Shown here: positions 1 to 8,490 of the stretch, in pieces
Layout of the letters: each line of letters opens with the position of its first letter
Numbering within the stretch: the first letter of the stretch is position 1
DNA from: JACKHO01 sp041398745
GTDB lineage: Bacteria > Planctomycetota > Planctomycetia > Planctomycetales > Planctomycetaceae
Assembly: GCA_041398745.1 (NCBI GenBank)
Contig: JAWKUB010000008.1
Span: 1-64,000 of the forward strand
DNA length: 64,000 nt
Direction of reading: 5' to 3'
Program-made: the position numbers and the translations under genes
The notes under the pieces: model-generated
The model's database searches: none
Told to the model about the DNA's origin: nothing
The model's input: the letters and a program-made list of their open reading frames with translations, nothing else

Positions 1-6
1 CCAAAA

Positions 7-699
7 TTGTGGACGCTTGCTCTGGCGGCCTTGTTTTTGTTGCTCTTGGCCGCGGCCTGTGCGCCACCTCCAATGCAGTCTCAAGCGCGCGCCTATAGCG
101 AACGGGCAATCGCCAATTTACGCGCAGGTGATGTCGATCGGGCGCTGGTTGCTGTCGAGAAGGCGCTGGCGCTGGAGCCCGATCTGCCGCAAGCGCTTTA
201 CGCACGGGCCGCCATCTACCGCGTCCAGAAAGAGTACACAGCCGCGTTGGCCGATCTGAAAAGGGTGATTGACCTGGCGCCGGAGGAGATCCAGGGTTAT
301 ATGACCTTGGGCCTTACCTATCAGGAGTTGGGCGATCTGCCGCAGAGCATAGCGACCTATGAGCAGGCACTAGCGCTCGATCCGGAAAACGCCAACATTT
401 ACAACAATATCTGTTGGGCCTATGGCACCTTTAACCAACCGGAGCAAGGGTTAGAATATTGTGAGCGGGCAGTGGAACTGCGCGCCGATCCCTACATTCA
501 CGACAGCCGGGGGCTGGTCTACGCCCTATTGGGTGACTACGGCAATGCCATCATTGACTTTACGATCTATATCAACGCCTATGAACGCACTAACGGCGGC
601 CGTCCCTCGGCCAGTGTTGAATTGCGTAAGGGCTGGATCAAAGCCATGCACCGCGGTGAGAATCCCTTTACACAGGAAGTGCTTGAAGCGTTACGTTAA
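7..699 (+). CDS. TPR-repeat lipoprotein (5' end at window edge)
   Basis: A hydrophobic N-terminus ends in a lipobox (LLAAAC, Cys at about residue 18), so the protein is predicted to be an exported lipoprotein. From about residue 30 to 190 there are four to five tetratricopeptide repeats with the usual A/G/Y/P spacing (for example ALYARAAIYRVQKEYTAAL and YMTLGLTYQELGDLPQSI), which normally scaffold protein-protein contacts. The frame is also open to base 1 and the only start visible is TTG at 7, so the true start may lie outside the window. This gene is intact, unlike its neighbours to the right. The partner and pathway are unknown. It resembles TPR proteins common in Chloroflexi, which is a family-level impression only. 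Confidence 0.75.
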   Translation: MWTLALAALFLLLLAAACAPPPMQSQARAYSERAIANLRAGDVDRALVAVEKALALEPDLPQALYARAAIYRVQKEYTAALADLKRVIDLAPEEIQGYMTLGLTYQELGDLPQSIATYEQALALDPENANIYNNICWAYGTFNQPEQGLEYCERAVELRADPYIHDSRGLVYALLGDYGNAIIDFTIYINAYERTNGGRPSASVELRKGWIKAMHRGENPFTQEVLEALR

Positions 700-766
700 G
701 TAAGTTGTTCGCAGCAGCTTTGCCTCGCAGAAACACCCACGCCTCATTCGATTCCTACATTAGTAT

Positions 767-847
767 TTATTCCGATTTAATTTTCACCGCTGGTGGTACA
801 CCTTTAGTCCCTAGTGACTACTTGAGCAAAGAATTAAATCGGAATAA
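767..847. repeat. Inverted repeat with 16-bp arms
   Basis: ATTCCGATTTAATT at 769-782 is matched exactly by its reverse complement at 832-845, and the pairing extends one A/T pair further out on each of two positions (767-782 with 832-847). The 49-bp centre has smaller inverted pieces (AGTC...GACT). It lies in the roughly 410-bp gene-free stretch after the TPR gene. It could be a terminator-like hairpin or a miniature element; no T-tract follows, so a MITE-type repeat is at least as likely. Confidence 0.6.
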
Positions 848-870
848 GGGCTATTGTAAGCTAGCGTGGC

Positions 871-938
871 AGAGTGCGTTGCATAGGCCTGAATATGTCG
901 GCAAGCTTGACTAATGGTTCACCTGTGCAACGCACTCT
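871..938. repeat. Inverted repeat with 17-bp arms (MITE-like)
   Basis: AGAGTGCGTTGCA at 871-883 pairs perfectly with TGCAACGCACTCT at 926-938. The stem continues for four more positions with one wobble, giving arms 871-887 and 922-938 around a 34-bp centre. It sits directly beside the 767-847 repeat in the same gene-free stretch. The geometry suits a small non-autonomous element or a structured RNA. No open reading frame of note overlaps it. Confidence 0.6.
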
Positions 939-1113
939 ACAATATTTTGTGGGTCTACGCGTGTTAGTGGATCGAAACAGACATGGTGGCGCGCCCAGAG
1001 AGCTCCGCGGGTGGCAGGTTCGCTACCCGCAACTCGCCGCCTTACTTGTCAAATACACTTTGGCGCGAAGAGCCTATTTTGTTATGCTCCCGGTATAGAA
1101 AAAGTACTCATTT

Positions 1114-1275
1114 ATGGCTGACAAAGACCCAAAATCAAATGGCGAGCCGCAGGCGGGTTTGTGGTTACGCCGCCAGTGGCTGCACCTGCGCACCATGCGT
1201 GTGCGCGATATTATCATCGGCCAGGTAGGCGAGCGTGCGACCAATGTGATCATCGGCAAGAATAATGTCCAGATC
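1114..1275 (+). pseudogene. N-terminal fragment of a membrane-anchored TPR protein, cut by IS66
   Basis: ATG at 1114 opens a frame that reads 54 residues (start MADKDPKSNGEPQ, then a basic stretch and GERATNVIIGKNNVQI) before it runs into the left terminal repeat of the IS at 1276 and stops inside it at 1293. N-termini ending in a xVxIGKNxxQI motif just before a transmembrane segment occur in large Chloroflexi-type TPR proteins. The matching hydrophobic segment and VAEFG-containing domain are found to the right of the IS (from 2865), so I read the two pieces as one gene. This is inference from the order of the fragments, not a search result. Confidence 0.55.
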
Positions 1276-2864
1276 GTAACTACTCAGGCATAGGCTGAGT
1301 AGAGGGGACGAAAGGTTGTCCAGCAAGCGAGTCACGGATAGCAGAAATAACATTCAAGCCCTGTTTGCGAACGGTAGAGATGTAGGAACGAATGGCGCAG
1401 AAGGTGTCAGCGCCGTCGGAAGTACGGAAAGCACCAGAAACTTTCTGCTTGACTTTGATCATACGCACATCGCGCTCGGCGAGATTATTGTCAAAGGGAA
1501 CGCGGAAATCATACATGAAGGCAAGGACACCTTCTTTGTGGATTGCGAGGCGGTCGAGTAAGTTTTTGGGAGGGGATTGTTTGGGCTTGCCCCGTTTTTT
1601 AGGATAGGGTTCGGAGGGAGGCGGATTTTCCGCAAAGCCCAGTTGCAAAATGGCGTCGTAGCGTTTTGCAAAGTCAAGGCACTGCACTGAGGAGAGGGAA
1701 TTGCGCTCAGCGGGTGCGGCATCGACTGCGACTTTAATCTCAAGGAGCAGTTGACTCATCTGCGTCGGCCATGTTTGTTGATATTGCTCAGAGATAAAGC
1801 GCAGTTCGCGCAGGTGGTGGGCGTTGCAGAAGGCATGGTCAACTTGGTCAAAGGTCAGGTAAGATGACCAGTGGTCATGAACAATGCGTCCGGTTGCGGT
1901 GGGCAAAATGCCAATTGCTTTCATCGCCTTTTGGCCTCGTTTGGGGTGGACTTCGTAATGGGTGAGGCGCTCTGTACTGCTGACATGGAGCCATTCGAGA
2001 TGACCTTCCACCCGAACCCCACTTTCATCATGGTGGGTGACAGCTTCCTGGATGAGTGCCTGCTTGATGGCCTCAAGCGCTGGTTCGCTGCCCGCTTGGA
2101 CAGCTTGATTTGCCTCCTGGATGATCGCTTCTGCTGGTTGGTGACCATAGAAATCCCCCAGTAGCTCACAACTGCGGGCGATTGGCAGGAGTTGATAGGT
2201 GTTGAGATAGCAGGCTTGGGCTTTGAATAACTCGCCATACTGTACCGGTTGCGTGACACCGGCTGGGAAGGTGGCTTTCACCCGCTTCTGACAGCAGGGA
2301 CAGACTTTAATTTCGCTGCGATGTTCGGTCACCTCCAACTCGACTGGCGGCACATCATAGACCTGACGTCGCATATGTTCAATGACCTCTATCTGACTCA
2401 AGTCATGGGCACACTCTGGACAAACCGACAATTCATGCACGATTACATGGTCTGGATTTTCGCTCATTTGGAGCGTATGCCCTTGATGCCCTTTCTGTCC
2501 ACCGCGCTTGCGACCGCTTTTTTGACGCAAGCTCTCCGTTCGCCGTTTCTTGAGTCCGTCGCTACTTGGTGGCTTGCCGCTATTGCGACTATCTTTCGCA
2601 ACTTGATCTTTCAGTCGCTGGATTTCGTTTGCTTGTTCTTTGAGTTGCTTGCGCAGTTCCTCGTTCTGCGCAAGCAATTCTTGATTTTGAGCCCATAGCA
2701 ACCTTTCCAATTCCGTCCGTTCGGATTGGTTTATCAACTTCTCTATTTGTTGATTCAATTGCTTTTCTGGCTCACTCATAATTACACACTTTACCGCTGC
2801 TCTCTTTGATTTACGTTTGCTTTCTGTTTGCTTTTTAGTTCAATTTGTATGCCTGAGTAGTTAC
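1276..2864 (-). mobile_element. IS66-family insertion sequence, single-ORF type, 1,589 bp
   Basis: The element is bounded by perfect 17-bp terminal inverted repeats, GTAACTACTCAGGCATA at 1276-1292 and TATGCCTGAGTAGTTAC at 2848-2864. Ends beginning GTAA are typical of IS66. It carries only the large transposase and no tnpA or tnpB accessory genes, which fits the short ISBst12-like subgroup. The expected 8-bp target duplication is not seen: TCCAGATC on the left against GTTACAGA on the right. This suggests a rearrangement, a deletion beside the element, or sequence errors at the flanks. Confidence 0.9.
1280..2779 (-). CDS. IS66-family transposase
   Basis: This 499-residue protein carries out transposition of the surrounding element. 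Residues 1-65 form a Leu/Gln/Glu-rich coiled coil. A basic linker (GRKRGGQKGHQGH, about 88-100) follows, then a zinc-finger-like region with CPEC and CPCC cysteine pairs (about 120-170). The catalytic DDE core is visible: Asp in THHDESGVRV, Asp in VHDHWSSYL, and Glu in DNNLAERDVR. A conserved C-terminal segment follows (SGAFRTSDGADTFCAIRSYISTVRKQGLN). The frame is uninterrupted, the length is normal, and all catalytic residues are present, so the enzyme looks active. The stop codon lies just inside the left terminal repeat. Confidence 0.95.
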   Translation of the reverse strand: MSEPEKQLNQQIEKLINQSERTELERLLWAQNQELLAQNEELRKQLKEQANEIQRLKDQVAKDSRNSGKPPSSDGLKKRRTESLRQKSGRKRGGQKGHQGHTLQMSENPDHVIVHELSVCPECAHDLSQIEVIEHMRRQVYDVPPVELEVTEHRSEIKVCPCCQKRVKATFPAGVTQPVQYGELFKAQACYLNTYQLLPIARSCELLGDFYGHQPAEAIIQEANQAVQAGSEPALEAIKQALIQEAVTHHDESGVRVEGHLEWLHVSSTERLTHYEVHPKRGQKAMKAIGILPTATGRIVHDHWSSYLTFDQVDHAFCNAHHLRELRFISEQYQQTWPTQMSQLLLEIKVAVDAAPAERNSLSSVQCLDFAKRYDAILQLGFAENPPPSEPYPKKRGKPKQSPPKNLLDRLAIHKEGVLAFMYDFRVPFDNNLAERDVRMIKVKQKVSGAFRTSDGADTFCAIRSYISTVRKQGLNVISAIRDSLAGQPFVPSTQPMPE

Positions 2865-4296
2865 GTTACAGACAGAAAAAGTGCGCCCGCGCGGGCGCAC
2901 TGCCCAGATCATTGAATTTAGCCGGAGCGTCCTACGCAACCGGCTGGCGGCGTTGGGAGTATTGATTGTGGGGGTGCTCCTCTTTGTCGCGCTCTTTGCA
3001 CCCTGGCTAGCACCCCTGGCAAATGAAGGGGGAGCTAAATATTGCCGTGGCCGAGTTTGGTCAAATCGGCGCTGATGGTGTGGCGCTCCAGCGATTTGGC
3101 GCAACGTTAAGCCAATCCGTCACGATAAGCTAGCCATGTTATACAAAGACGAATTCCCAGAATTAACCCAAGGCAAAGAGGGCAGTGTCTGAGTTTTGGC
3201 ATGACAGTTTAGGGCGTATCAAAAATGTCCACTTTGGCGTCATGAAAGGTAAGAATGAGGGCGAACGAGCCGCCAGCGCGGCAGCAGCAGAACGAATTGG
3301 CGCCGATATGGTCATCTATGTGATATTATGGACGATGGCCAAAGGTTGATGCAGATGGAGTTTTATTATCGTTCAGACAAGCTCCGCAGCAGGCTGGATC
3401 TGATCAGCGGGCTCTATGCGTTGCCGCCATTTCTTTACCGCTCCTTGGGCTGACCCAACGCTGGCGAGCGACAGATCAATCCGCCCTTGGCCAATCAGCA
3501 CCATTGCTATGTTTTGGTTGACCGTTGGGCTAACCTATGATGTGTTGGGGGATCCAGCCAAAGCGCTCAATATTTTTACGGTGGCGGTCAAAGAAGCGGC
3601 GCGGGAAGAGGAGGCGCGATCAACAATGCGCGCTACTCTACTTTTTGCTCGGCGTTCTGCTCTCTTCTTGCACCAGGATGACGCAGCGGAGGCATATTTC
3701 CAACAAGCGTTGGCCGATGATCCACACCATGTGCGTTCATTGTTGGGGCTGGGCACTACCTATCTGCAACTTGCGCGCAGGCTCTCCATGTAGAACGGCG
3801 GCAGCCACCTTTTTATCTGCAAAAAGCGATCGAGACCCATCAACAAGCGCTGGCTCTGGCGCAAGCAGCCCACTGATCCCTTTATATGTGGTCGCCCCTC
3901 GCTGCGGTTGGCTCTGACCAAAAGCTACCGGCTGCAAGGGAGCACCGCCGGAACGATTGGCGGAATATGACGTGCCCGGCGCGCATTCGCCGCAACGCAA
4001 AGCGAGTTGGATCAGGCATTAGCCTACTTGCTCACCACCAAACAGGTGCGGCTCATTGCTCAAGCCTGAAAGCGCGTGAAAGCAGCTACTATCAACAGGC
4101 ACAAGTGAGTTCGAATCAAGCAGTGCAGGCAAAGCAAAGCCAGAATATGAGAGCCGGCACAAACCGCCTATGCCCTTTGTATTGCTCAAGGCGAAAAGGC
4201 GCGGAGATCAACTCCTACAGAGCGATTGACTTGAACAGAGTTGTCGTGTCAACTATGCCAAAGCCGCCGAACCGGTTGGGGCTGGAAGAGAAACCG
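2865..4296 (+). pseudogene. Frameshifted membrane-anchored TPR protein (right part)
   Basis: Just right of the IS, 2881-3020 encodes a hydrophobic stretch (VLRNRLAALGVLIVGVLLF) that resembles both a transmembrane anchor and the N-domain of OppC/DppC permeases. At 3023 the frame shifts to MKGELNIAVAEFGQIGADG. It shifts again near 3190 (FWHDSLGRIKNVHFG, AAAAERIGADMVIYV) and again at 3510-3790 (GLTYDVLGDPAKALNIF, DAAEAYFQQALADDPHHV), the last two being TPR units. Between 3800 and 4296 only scattered fragments remain. The pieces follow one another in the right order with little missing, so single-base indels rather than long decay explain the breakage. I consider it the continuation of the 1114 fragment. 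Confidence 0.6.
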
Positions 4297-4298
4297 AA

Positions 4299-5786
4299 AT
4301 GAGCACAAAGATGATGGTTGGCATTGCGTTTCTGATCATCAGCAGCTTGCTTTGTCCTGTTCGCGCACCACCGCGCCCGCACGCCAATTTAGATGCCCAG
4401 CTGTCCAAGCTGCGGCGCGTGTTGCGGAGGCAGCGACTGCGACTGCGATGGCTTTGTCAGCCGCAGCGCAAAGCGCCCACCGCAACGTCAACGATGGCGC
4501 TGCCAACAGCGCCACCAACCTCTACTCCGGCCACTGTTGCACCGACACCTACGCCAACGCCTGCCATTGAAGAGCTTGCCGAAAGCGATGTGGACAGGAG
4601 CGATGGCACGGGCAAGATGTGTTGGTGAGCCGATCATCCAGCAGCAGCGGACGCGTTTCTCTTTTTCCCAAACTTTACGCGAGCTGAAGTGCAAGAGAAA
4701 CCGCTTGTCAGCGCGAGCGCTTTGCACGTGTCATCGTCTCCGATATTCGGCTGCCCGACAAGCACGACGGCAGTGGCATCGCCAATGTCCACTTCGCCAT
4801 TGACGGTCCCAATGGCCTCCATCGCGAACGGACCGAGGAGCATGCGCCTTTTGCCTCCTGGGGAGGTGATGATCCGACTTGTCAGTATCAACCCACGTCA
4901 ACAGCGGGATCAATGGCCAGTCGGGCAATACTCAGCGACCATTACCATCAATGCGTTGGCGGGCAGGCAGAGCCTCTGGTTCTGGCAATTCTGCTTGGAT
5001 GCGTGTGAAGAGGTTGCTACAGCTCCGGCCGCTCTGGTGGTCAATCTGCGCCAGATCGGTCCTGGCAGCAGAGCCACTGGTGCGGAGTACGCTTGTCTTC
5101 CAAGTAGAAGCCTTTGATCAAACGGTGGGTAATCAGGATGGTGACGGCATTGGCCTTGATAATGCTGTGCAAATCTTGGGGCCAGATAGTACTGTGCTTT
5201 ATGAGCGTCAGGAAAATAATACCGGTTACTGCACTTTAGCGGTGGCAGAGCCCGACTGCAACCGCTGGATCTTTGCCGAACATAACCCAATATTTAAATG
5301 GACAGTCAGTACAGGATGGACCCCACACCCTGCGTGCAACCGCCAACGCTATCAGGGGTGGCAGCAAGCGCAGACTTTGTAATTGATATTGAATTGAATA
5401 CAGAGCTTGTCCCATCGCCAGGGGTTGGTGGCCGCCATTGTACAGACGGGCGTCAGCGTACTGATACAACAGTCAATGGTGAGTTGGTCTTCCAGGTGGC
5501 TGCGCATGACCCTAATGTCGGCAATCGTGATGGCGACGGCATTGCCAATGTGGATACCCAAATTTATGGCCCAGATGGCGCCTTGGTCTGGCGCGAAAGT
5601 AATGCCGGCTACTGCGCCTTTGGCGGCGGTGAGCCCGACTGTACCGTCTTGGATCTGGCTGGCTACGGTGACCAGTGGCCCGATGGTCAACCAATGCGGC
5701 AGGGAACGCATCGGCTCCATGCGATTGTCCACGGCCAAAATGGCGATCAGGTCGAGGTGGAAACCGCAGTGAATCTAAGCTGGTAA
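4299..5786 (+). pseudogene. Frameshifted secreted protein with three DGDGI/GEPDC repeats
   Basis: The 5' end encodes a signal-like stretch (MVGIAFLIISSLLC) and a Thr/Pro/Ala linker (TPTPTP at about 4550). It then continues through several frames with at least three copies of an extracellular domain. Copy 1 is near 4740-4900 (DIRLPDKHDGSGIANVHF). Copy 2 is near 5095-5290 (VFQVEAFDQTVGNQDGDGI, then GYC and EPDC). Copy 3 is at 5485-5786 and is clean (VFQVAAHDPNVGNRDGDGI, GYCAFGGGEPDC, ending NLSW). The Asp-rich DGDGI loops could bind calcium and the GYC/PDC cysteines could form a disulfide; both are inference. I do not know a named family for it. Confidence 0.5.
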
Positions 5787-5836
5787 AGCTAGTACACTGT
5801 AAGCGAAATTCTGCTAGTTTAGAGGTGGTCACCCAA

Positions 5837-5900
5837 GTCTTCCTGGAAGGGGCGGCGGATGGTGAAAGACGGGAGGTGAGCGTTGCCCTTCCAGGAAGAC
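5837..5900. repeat. 15-bp perfect inverted repeat
   Basis: GTCTTCCTGGAAGGG at 5837-5851 pairs with CCCTTCCAGGAAGAC at 5886-5900 around a 34-bp centre. Flanking GGTGG (5824-5828) and CCACC (5902-5906) could lengthen the stem. It follows the DGDGI-repeat gene by about 50 bp, so it may terminate that transcript, but no T-run follows. The rest of 5787-6081 shows no gene. Confidence 0.5.
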
Positions 5901-6081
5901 GCCACCAGCGCACCCACATTGGCTAAACGAGCAAACTTCGGACACACTGTACTACTGCCACGACCAAATATTCTTACGCAAAGTCGGCGACCATATTTTC
6001 ATTTACCTATAGTTTGACCGATGGGAATATTGAGCGAATTGTCCAGTGAATCGCATAATTTTAGAAGGGAAAGTTAATGTG

Positions 6082-6259
6082 ATGGAAAGTCAAACAGTAG
6101 TTGCAGATTTGAGAAATGTTCTTTCTAAACTGTACTCAGATGAAACTAGTGCTCGTAGGGTAGCACAAGATGCTGGTTTAAATCTTTAAATTCACTTTAA
6201 TACAACGGCGGGGAATTTTGGTATGCCTAAAGATAGTGCTAATACAAAGGAAGGATGAG
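6082..6259 (+). pseudogene. EAD1 (effector-associated domain 1) fragment, frameshifted
   Basis: ATG at 6082 reads 35 residues (DLRNVLSKLYSDETSARRV then AQDAGLNL) and stops at 6189. After a shift of frame the sequence goes on as IHFNTTAGNF and a Trp/Gly-Met stretch to about 6259. This is the pattern of EAD1, an alpha-helical adaptor of roughly 80-90 residues in which LxxLYxDExSARRVxxDAGL is followed by IxFxxxAxNxWxxIL. EAD domains pair like-with-like to recruit effectors such as proteases, TIR or STAND proteins in bacterial conflict systems. No intact effector is visible here. The frame break may be a sequencing indel. Confidence 0.6.
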
Positions 6260-6263
6260 CACA

Positions 6264-6500
6264 TGAATGACCAGAAAAATTCCAATATACTATCGCGATT
6301 ACTGAAGTTGTCAACCGCTACTTTGCGGCGTTGGATCAGAAGCAATTTGATGCAACGCCGCTGCGTCAGGCCACGGATGATGCAAAAATAGTGCGATCCA
6401 ACAGCGCAATGAAGCAGGTCCCAAAGAAATCGGCGACAGCCATCACCATAGCTATTGGTGGAGGAGGTCACGGTGATCAAACGCCGCTCCAAACGCTAGC
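6264..6500 (+). pseudogene. SnoaL/NTF2-like fold fragment, frameshifted
   Basis: An ATG at 6264 (MNDQKNSN) follows the EAD1 remnant. In the next frame the sequence gives ITEVVNRYFAALDQKQFDA and then TDDAKIVRSN, and after another shift GPKEIGDSHHHSY. Helix-rich starts of the type VxxYFxALDxxxFD, then a DDAxxxxxNG segment and GxxxIxxxH, are typical of SnoaL-like cone-fold proteins such as small cyclases or isomerase-like proteins. The remainder is not recognisable. Function cannot be given. Confidence 0.45.
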
Positions 6501-6731
6501 TATTTTCTAGCGGGTGGGGTATGTGAACGCGATCTTGAACGCGGCTGGCAGATGACTGACATCACCAATCAGGTGGTCTGGCGACAGGCGTCGGCCAAGA
6601 GGGCTTCAGACCCGATAGTCTGCGCAGCAACCTCAGTTGGTTTGGCAAAGTTGGTGTCGGCAACTTTGCGCCAAATCATGGCAGCGGAAAACGGTGATCT
6701 ACTAGTTCGATAAATTTTACAGGAGCAAATC

Positions 6732-7170
6732 ATGACAAGTTGGCAAGGATTTCGCAACCCAAGCGCGGAGCTCGCGGCCTTTGGCGAGCTCGTTTTCAGA
6801 GTGGCGTGGCCTATCTCGGCACAGTGCCGACGGTGGTCCGCGTGTCCATCGGTGACGCCCATCATGGGTGCGCAGTTGTTTCTCTTTATGGAGCCGACCT
6901 CACCCAAAGGCGAAGACCTACAGCGCGATGGACGCTACCTTGCACTGTGCTGTTGAAAATTCCAGCGGCGGGGCTGGTGAGTTTTATGTCCGTGGGCAGG
7001 CGGCCCTGACCACTGATCCACTCTGCGTGAAACGGCCATGCAAAGCTGCCTCCCTGCAACCGCAGGCGCGCTATATTCTCTTTGTGTTGACGGTTGAGTT
7101 TACTGCCTTTATGAATCAATATGTCGATGGCCAGCCCAATGCTCGGCGTTTGGCAGGCGAGCGTAGGTAG
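6732..7170 (+). pseudogene. Pyridoxamine 5'-phosphate oxidase-like flavoprotein, frameshifted
   Basis: AGGAG at 6721-6725 sits seven bases before ATG 6732. The first frame gives MTSWQGFRNPSAELAAFGEL. After shifts the fold continues as FQSGVAYLGTVP, TPIMGAQLFLFMEPTSPKG, DATLHCAVENSSGGAGEFYV, RGQAALTTDP and RYILFVLTVEF. This series matches the split-barrel FMN-binding PPOX family (F420/FMN-dependent general stress or pyridoxamine oxidase-like proteins of about 140-150 residues). The whole protein can be assembled from three frames with little missing, which fits indel errors better than true decay. The cofactor and substrate cannot be read from sequence. Confidence 0.65.
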
Positions 7171-7179
7171 GCGCAACAC

Positions 7180-7386
7180 GAATAAGAGACGGAAAATGAA
7201 ACCAGCGAATGATTTAAGTTGAATTTAACCCATCGACTCAAACTGCATGATATAATGGCCCCATTCCCTGATCGATGGGGGTAGCGATTGGTCTATCCCT
7301 ACATAAGCCGTATGGATGTTGAAGGTAGCAGTTTATGAGTCTCCGCGTCTGCCAGGTGAATTCACCCCATTGCGTTGGAGATACAC
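7180..7386. other. Probable join between two unrelated genomes
   Basis: Left of this stretch the genes have Chloroflexi-like character and many frame breaks. Right of it the genes are intact and planctomycetal, and the Tad cluster begins abruptly with cpaB, without an Flp pilin or other upstream Tad gene. No insertion-sequence end, tRNA or direct repeat is visible at the border. The exact position cannot be fixed from one sequence. A chimeric assembly is the simplest reading. Confidence 0.5.
7248..7256 (+). promoter_or_regulatory. Candidate extended -10 promoter element
   Basis: TGATATAAT combines a TGn extension (7248-7250) with a perfect TATAAT hexamer (7251-7256). There is no good -35 at the usual spacing (ACCCAT at 7228-7233), as expected for an extended -10 promoter. 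A small hairpin, CCCCAT (7259-7264) and ATGGGG (7275-7280), follows at once. It lies 130 bp upstream of cpaB, but because the join may fall between them it may belong to the left-hand genome. Confidence 0.4.
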
Positions 7387-8490
7387 ATGAAACCCAAAAC
7401 ACTTGTACTGTTTGCTGTGGCTGGAGCATGTGGGCTCCTCGCCCTGGTTGGCTTTCAAGCCATGCAGAATTCTCAACCCGAAGCAAAGATGGAAACTGCC
7501 ACAGTCCTGGTCGCTTTAACCGAGATTGAATCTGGAGCAGTTCTCGTCAAGGATGAAAACGTAAGATTAAAGGAAATGCCTGTCACTTCGCTACCACTGG
7601 ATGCTGTGCGCTCGGAGGAAGATTTCCTTGATCGGAGCGCATTGCTCCCTATTATCCCAGGTGAAATGATCAGCAAGTCGAAGCTGAGCGAGCCTGGAGT
7701 GAGTGGAATTGGCACAGGCATTCCCAAAGGATGGCGCGTCTACACAATCTCCGCAGATGATCGACTGACTGCCAGCGGCATGTTGCGGGCTGGCGACCGC
7801 GTGGATGTGTTGGTTGCATTTAAGTCACGATCGCAGACTGGTGGTACAGTAACGAAAACGAAAACTCTTCTTGAGTACGTAGAGATCTTCGCAACGGACA
7901 ATCGTACCGCGACAAATGCTGCTGATACAGAGGGGAACAAAGCAAAGAACGTTTCGCTTTTGTTGACACCTGAACAAGTGAATTACGTCAGCCTGGCTCA
8001 GAGCAAAGGCACATTGCAGCTTTCATGGCGTCACCGAATGGATGACCAACTCGTTAATACTGGCGACGTTGATGATGATTTGCTGAACGAGCTTACCAGT
8101 TCGGCTGGTCTTTACGACGAACGACCGCTGTATGACATGGCGTCGACAGAGGAACTTGGTTCGGCACATCCAGTTCGTCCACAGGATATTCGGCACGAAC
8201 GTGAAGAACGTGCATCAGAGTTTCTGGATAACCCCAATGAGGCTCAACCGCCCGTGCCGGTCGTTGCTCAGCAGGCCGTCGTGCAACAGAGCCAGCCTCA
8301 ACCGGAACAGCCTGCCTGGAGCATGCAGGTATTCAACGGCAACCGGTCTGAAGTTCAGCAGTTTGCTGTTGTCGAAACAAGCGACGAATCCCAGGCAGGT
8401 CCCTCGAACAATTGGGTCAGCAATGGATTGAAGAGCTTGTTTGGAGGAAGTCAGACGAATGCCGAGGAGTCATCCGCAACTGTGAACTGA
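7387..8490 (+). CDS. cpaB: Flp pilus assembly protein CpaB/RcpC
   Basis: CpaB is a periplasmic partner of the Tad/Flp pilus secretin. The 367-residue product starts with one transmembrane segment (residues 5-22) followed by an SAF-like domain (VLVALTEIESGAVLVKDENV, about 37-105, including the PGEMISKSKL strand). A CpaB/RcpC domain follows at about 110-225 (IPKGWRVYTISADD, LRAGDRVDVLVAF, LLEYVEIFATD, SLLLTPEQVNYVSLAQSKG). The C-terminal 100 residues are Gln/Pro/Glu-rich and probably disordered. I chose ATG 7387 because GGAG at 7376-7379 gives a good ribosome site; an upstream TTG at 7375 is in frame but unlikely. It heads the cpaB-cpaC-cpaE run, with the next gene 206 bp downstream. Confidence 0.88.
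   Translation: MKPKTLVLFAVAGACGLLALVGFQAMQNSQPEAKMETATVLVALTEIESGAVLVKDENVRLKEMPVTSLPLDAVRSEEDFLDRSALLPIIPGEMISKSKLSEPGVSGIGTGIPKGWRVYTISADDRLTASGMLRAGDRVDVLVAFKSRSQTGGTVTKTKTLLEYVEIFATDNRTATNAADTEGNKAKNVSLLLTPEQVNYVSLAQSKGTLQLSWRHRMDDQLVNTGDVDDDLLNELTSSAGLYDERPLYDMASTEELGSAHPVRPQDIRHEREERASEFLDNPNEAQPPVPVVAQQAVVQQSQPQPEQPAWSMQVFNGNRSEVQQFAVVETSDESQAGPSNNWVSNGLKSLFGGSQTNAEESSATVN

Noticed and set aside
705..1098. Short plus-strand frames after the TPR lipoprotein
   Set aside because: They run across two perfect inverted repeats and show no protein family pattern.
1..7180. Horizontal transfer island into a planctomycete
   Set aside because: No integrase, tRNA or attachment-site repeat at the border, and the frame breaks are confined to one side; a chimeric contig is simpler.
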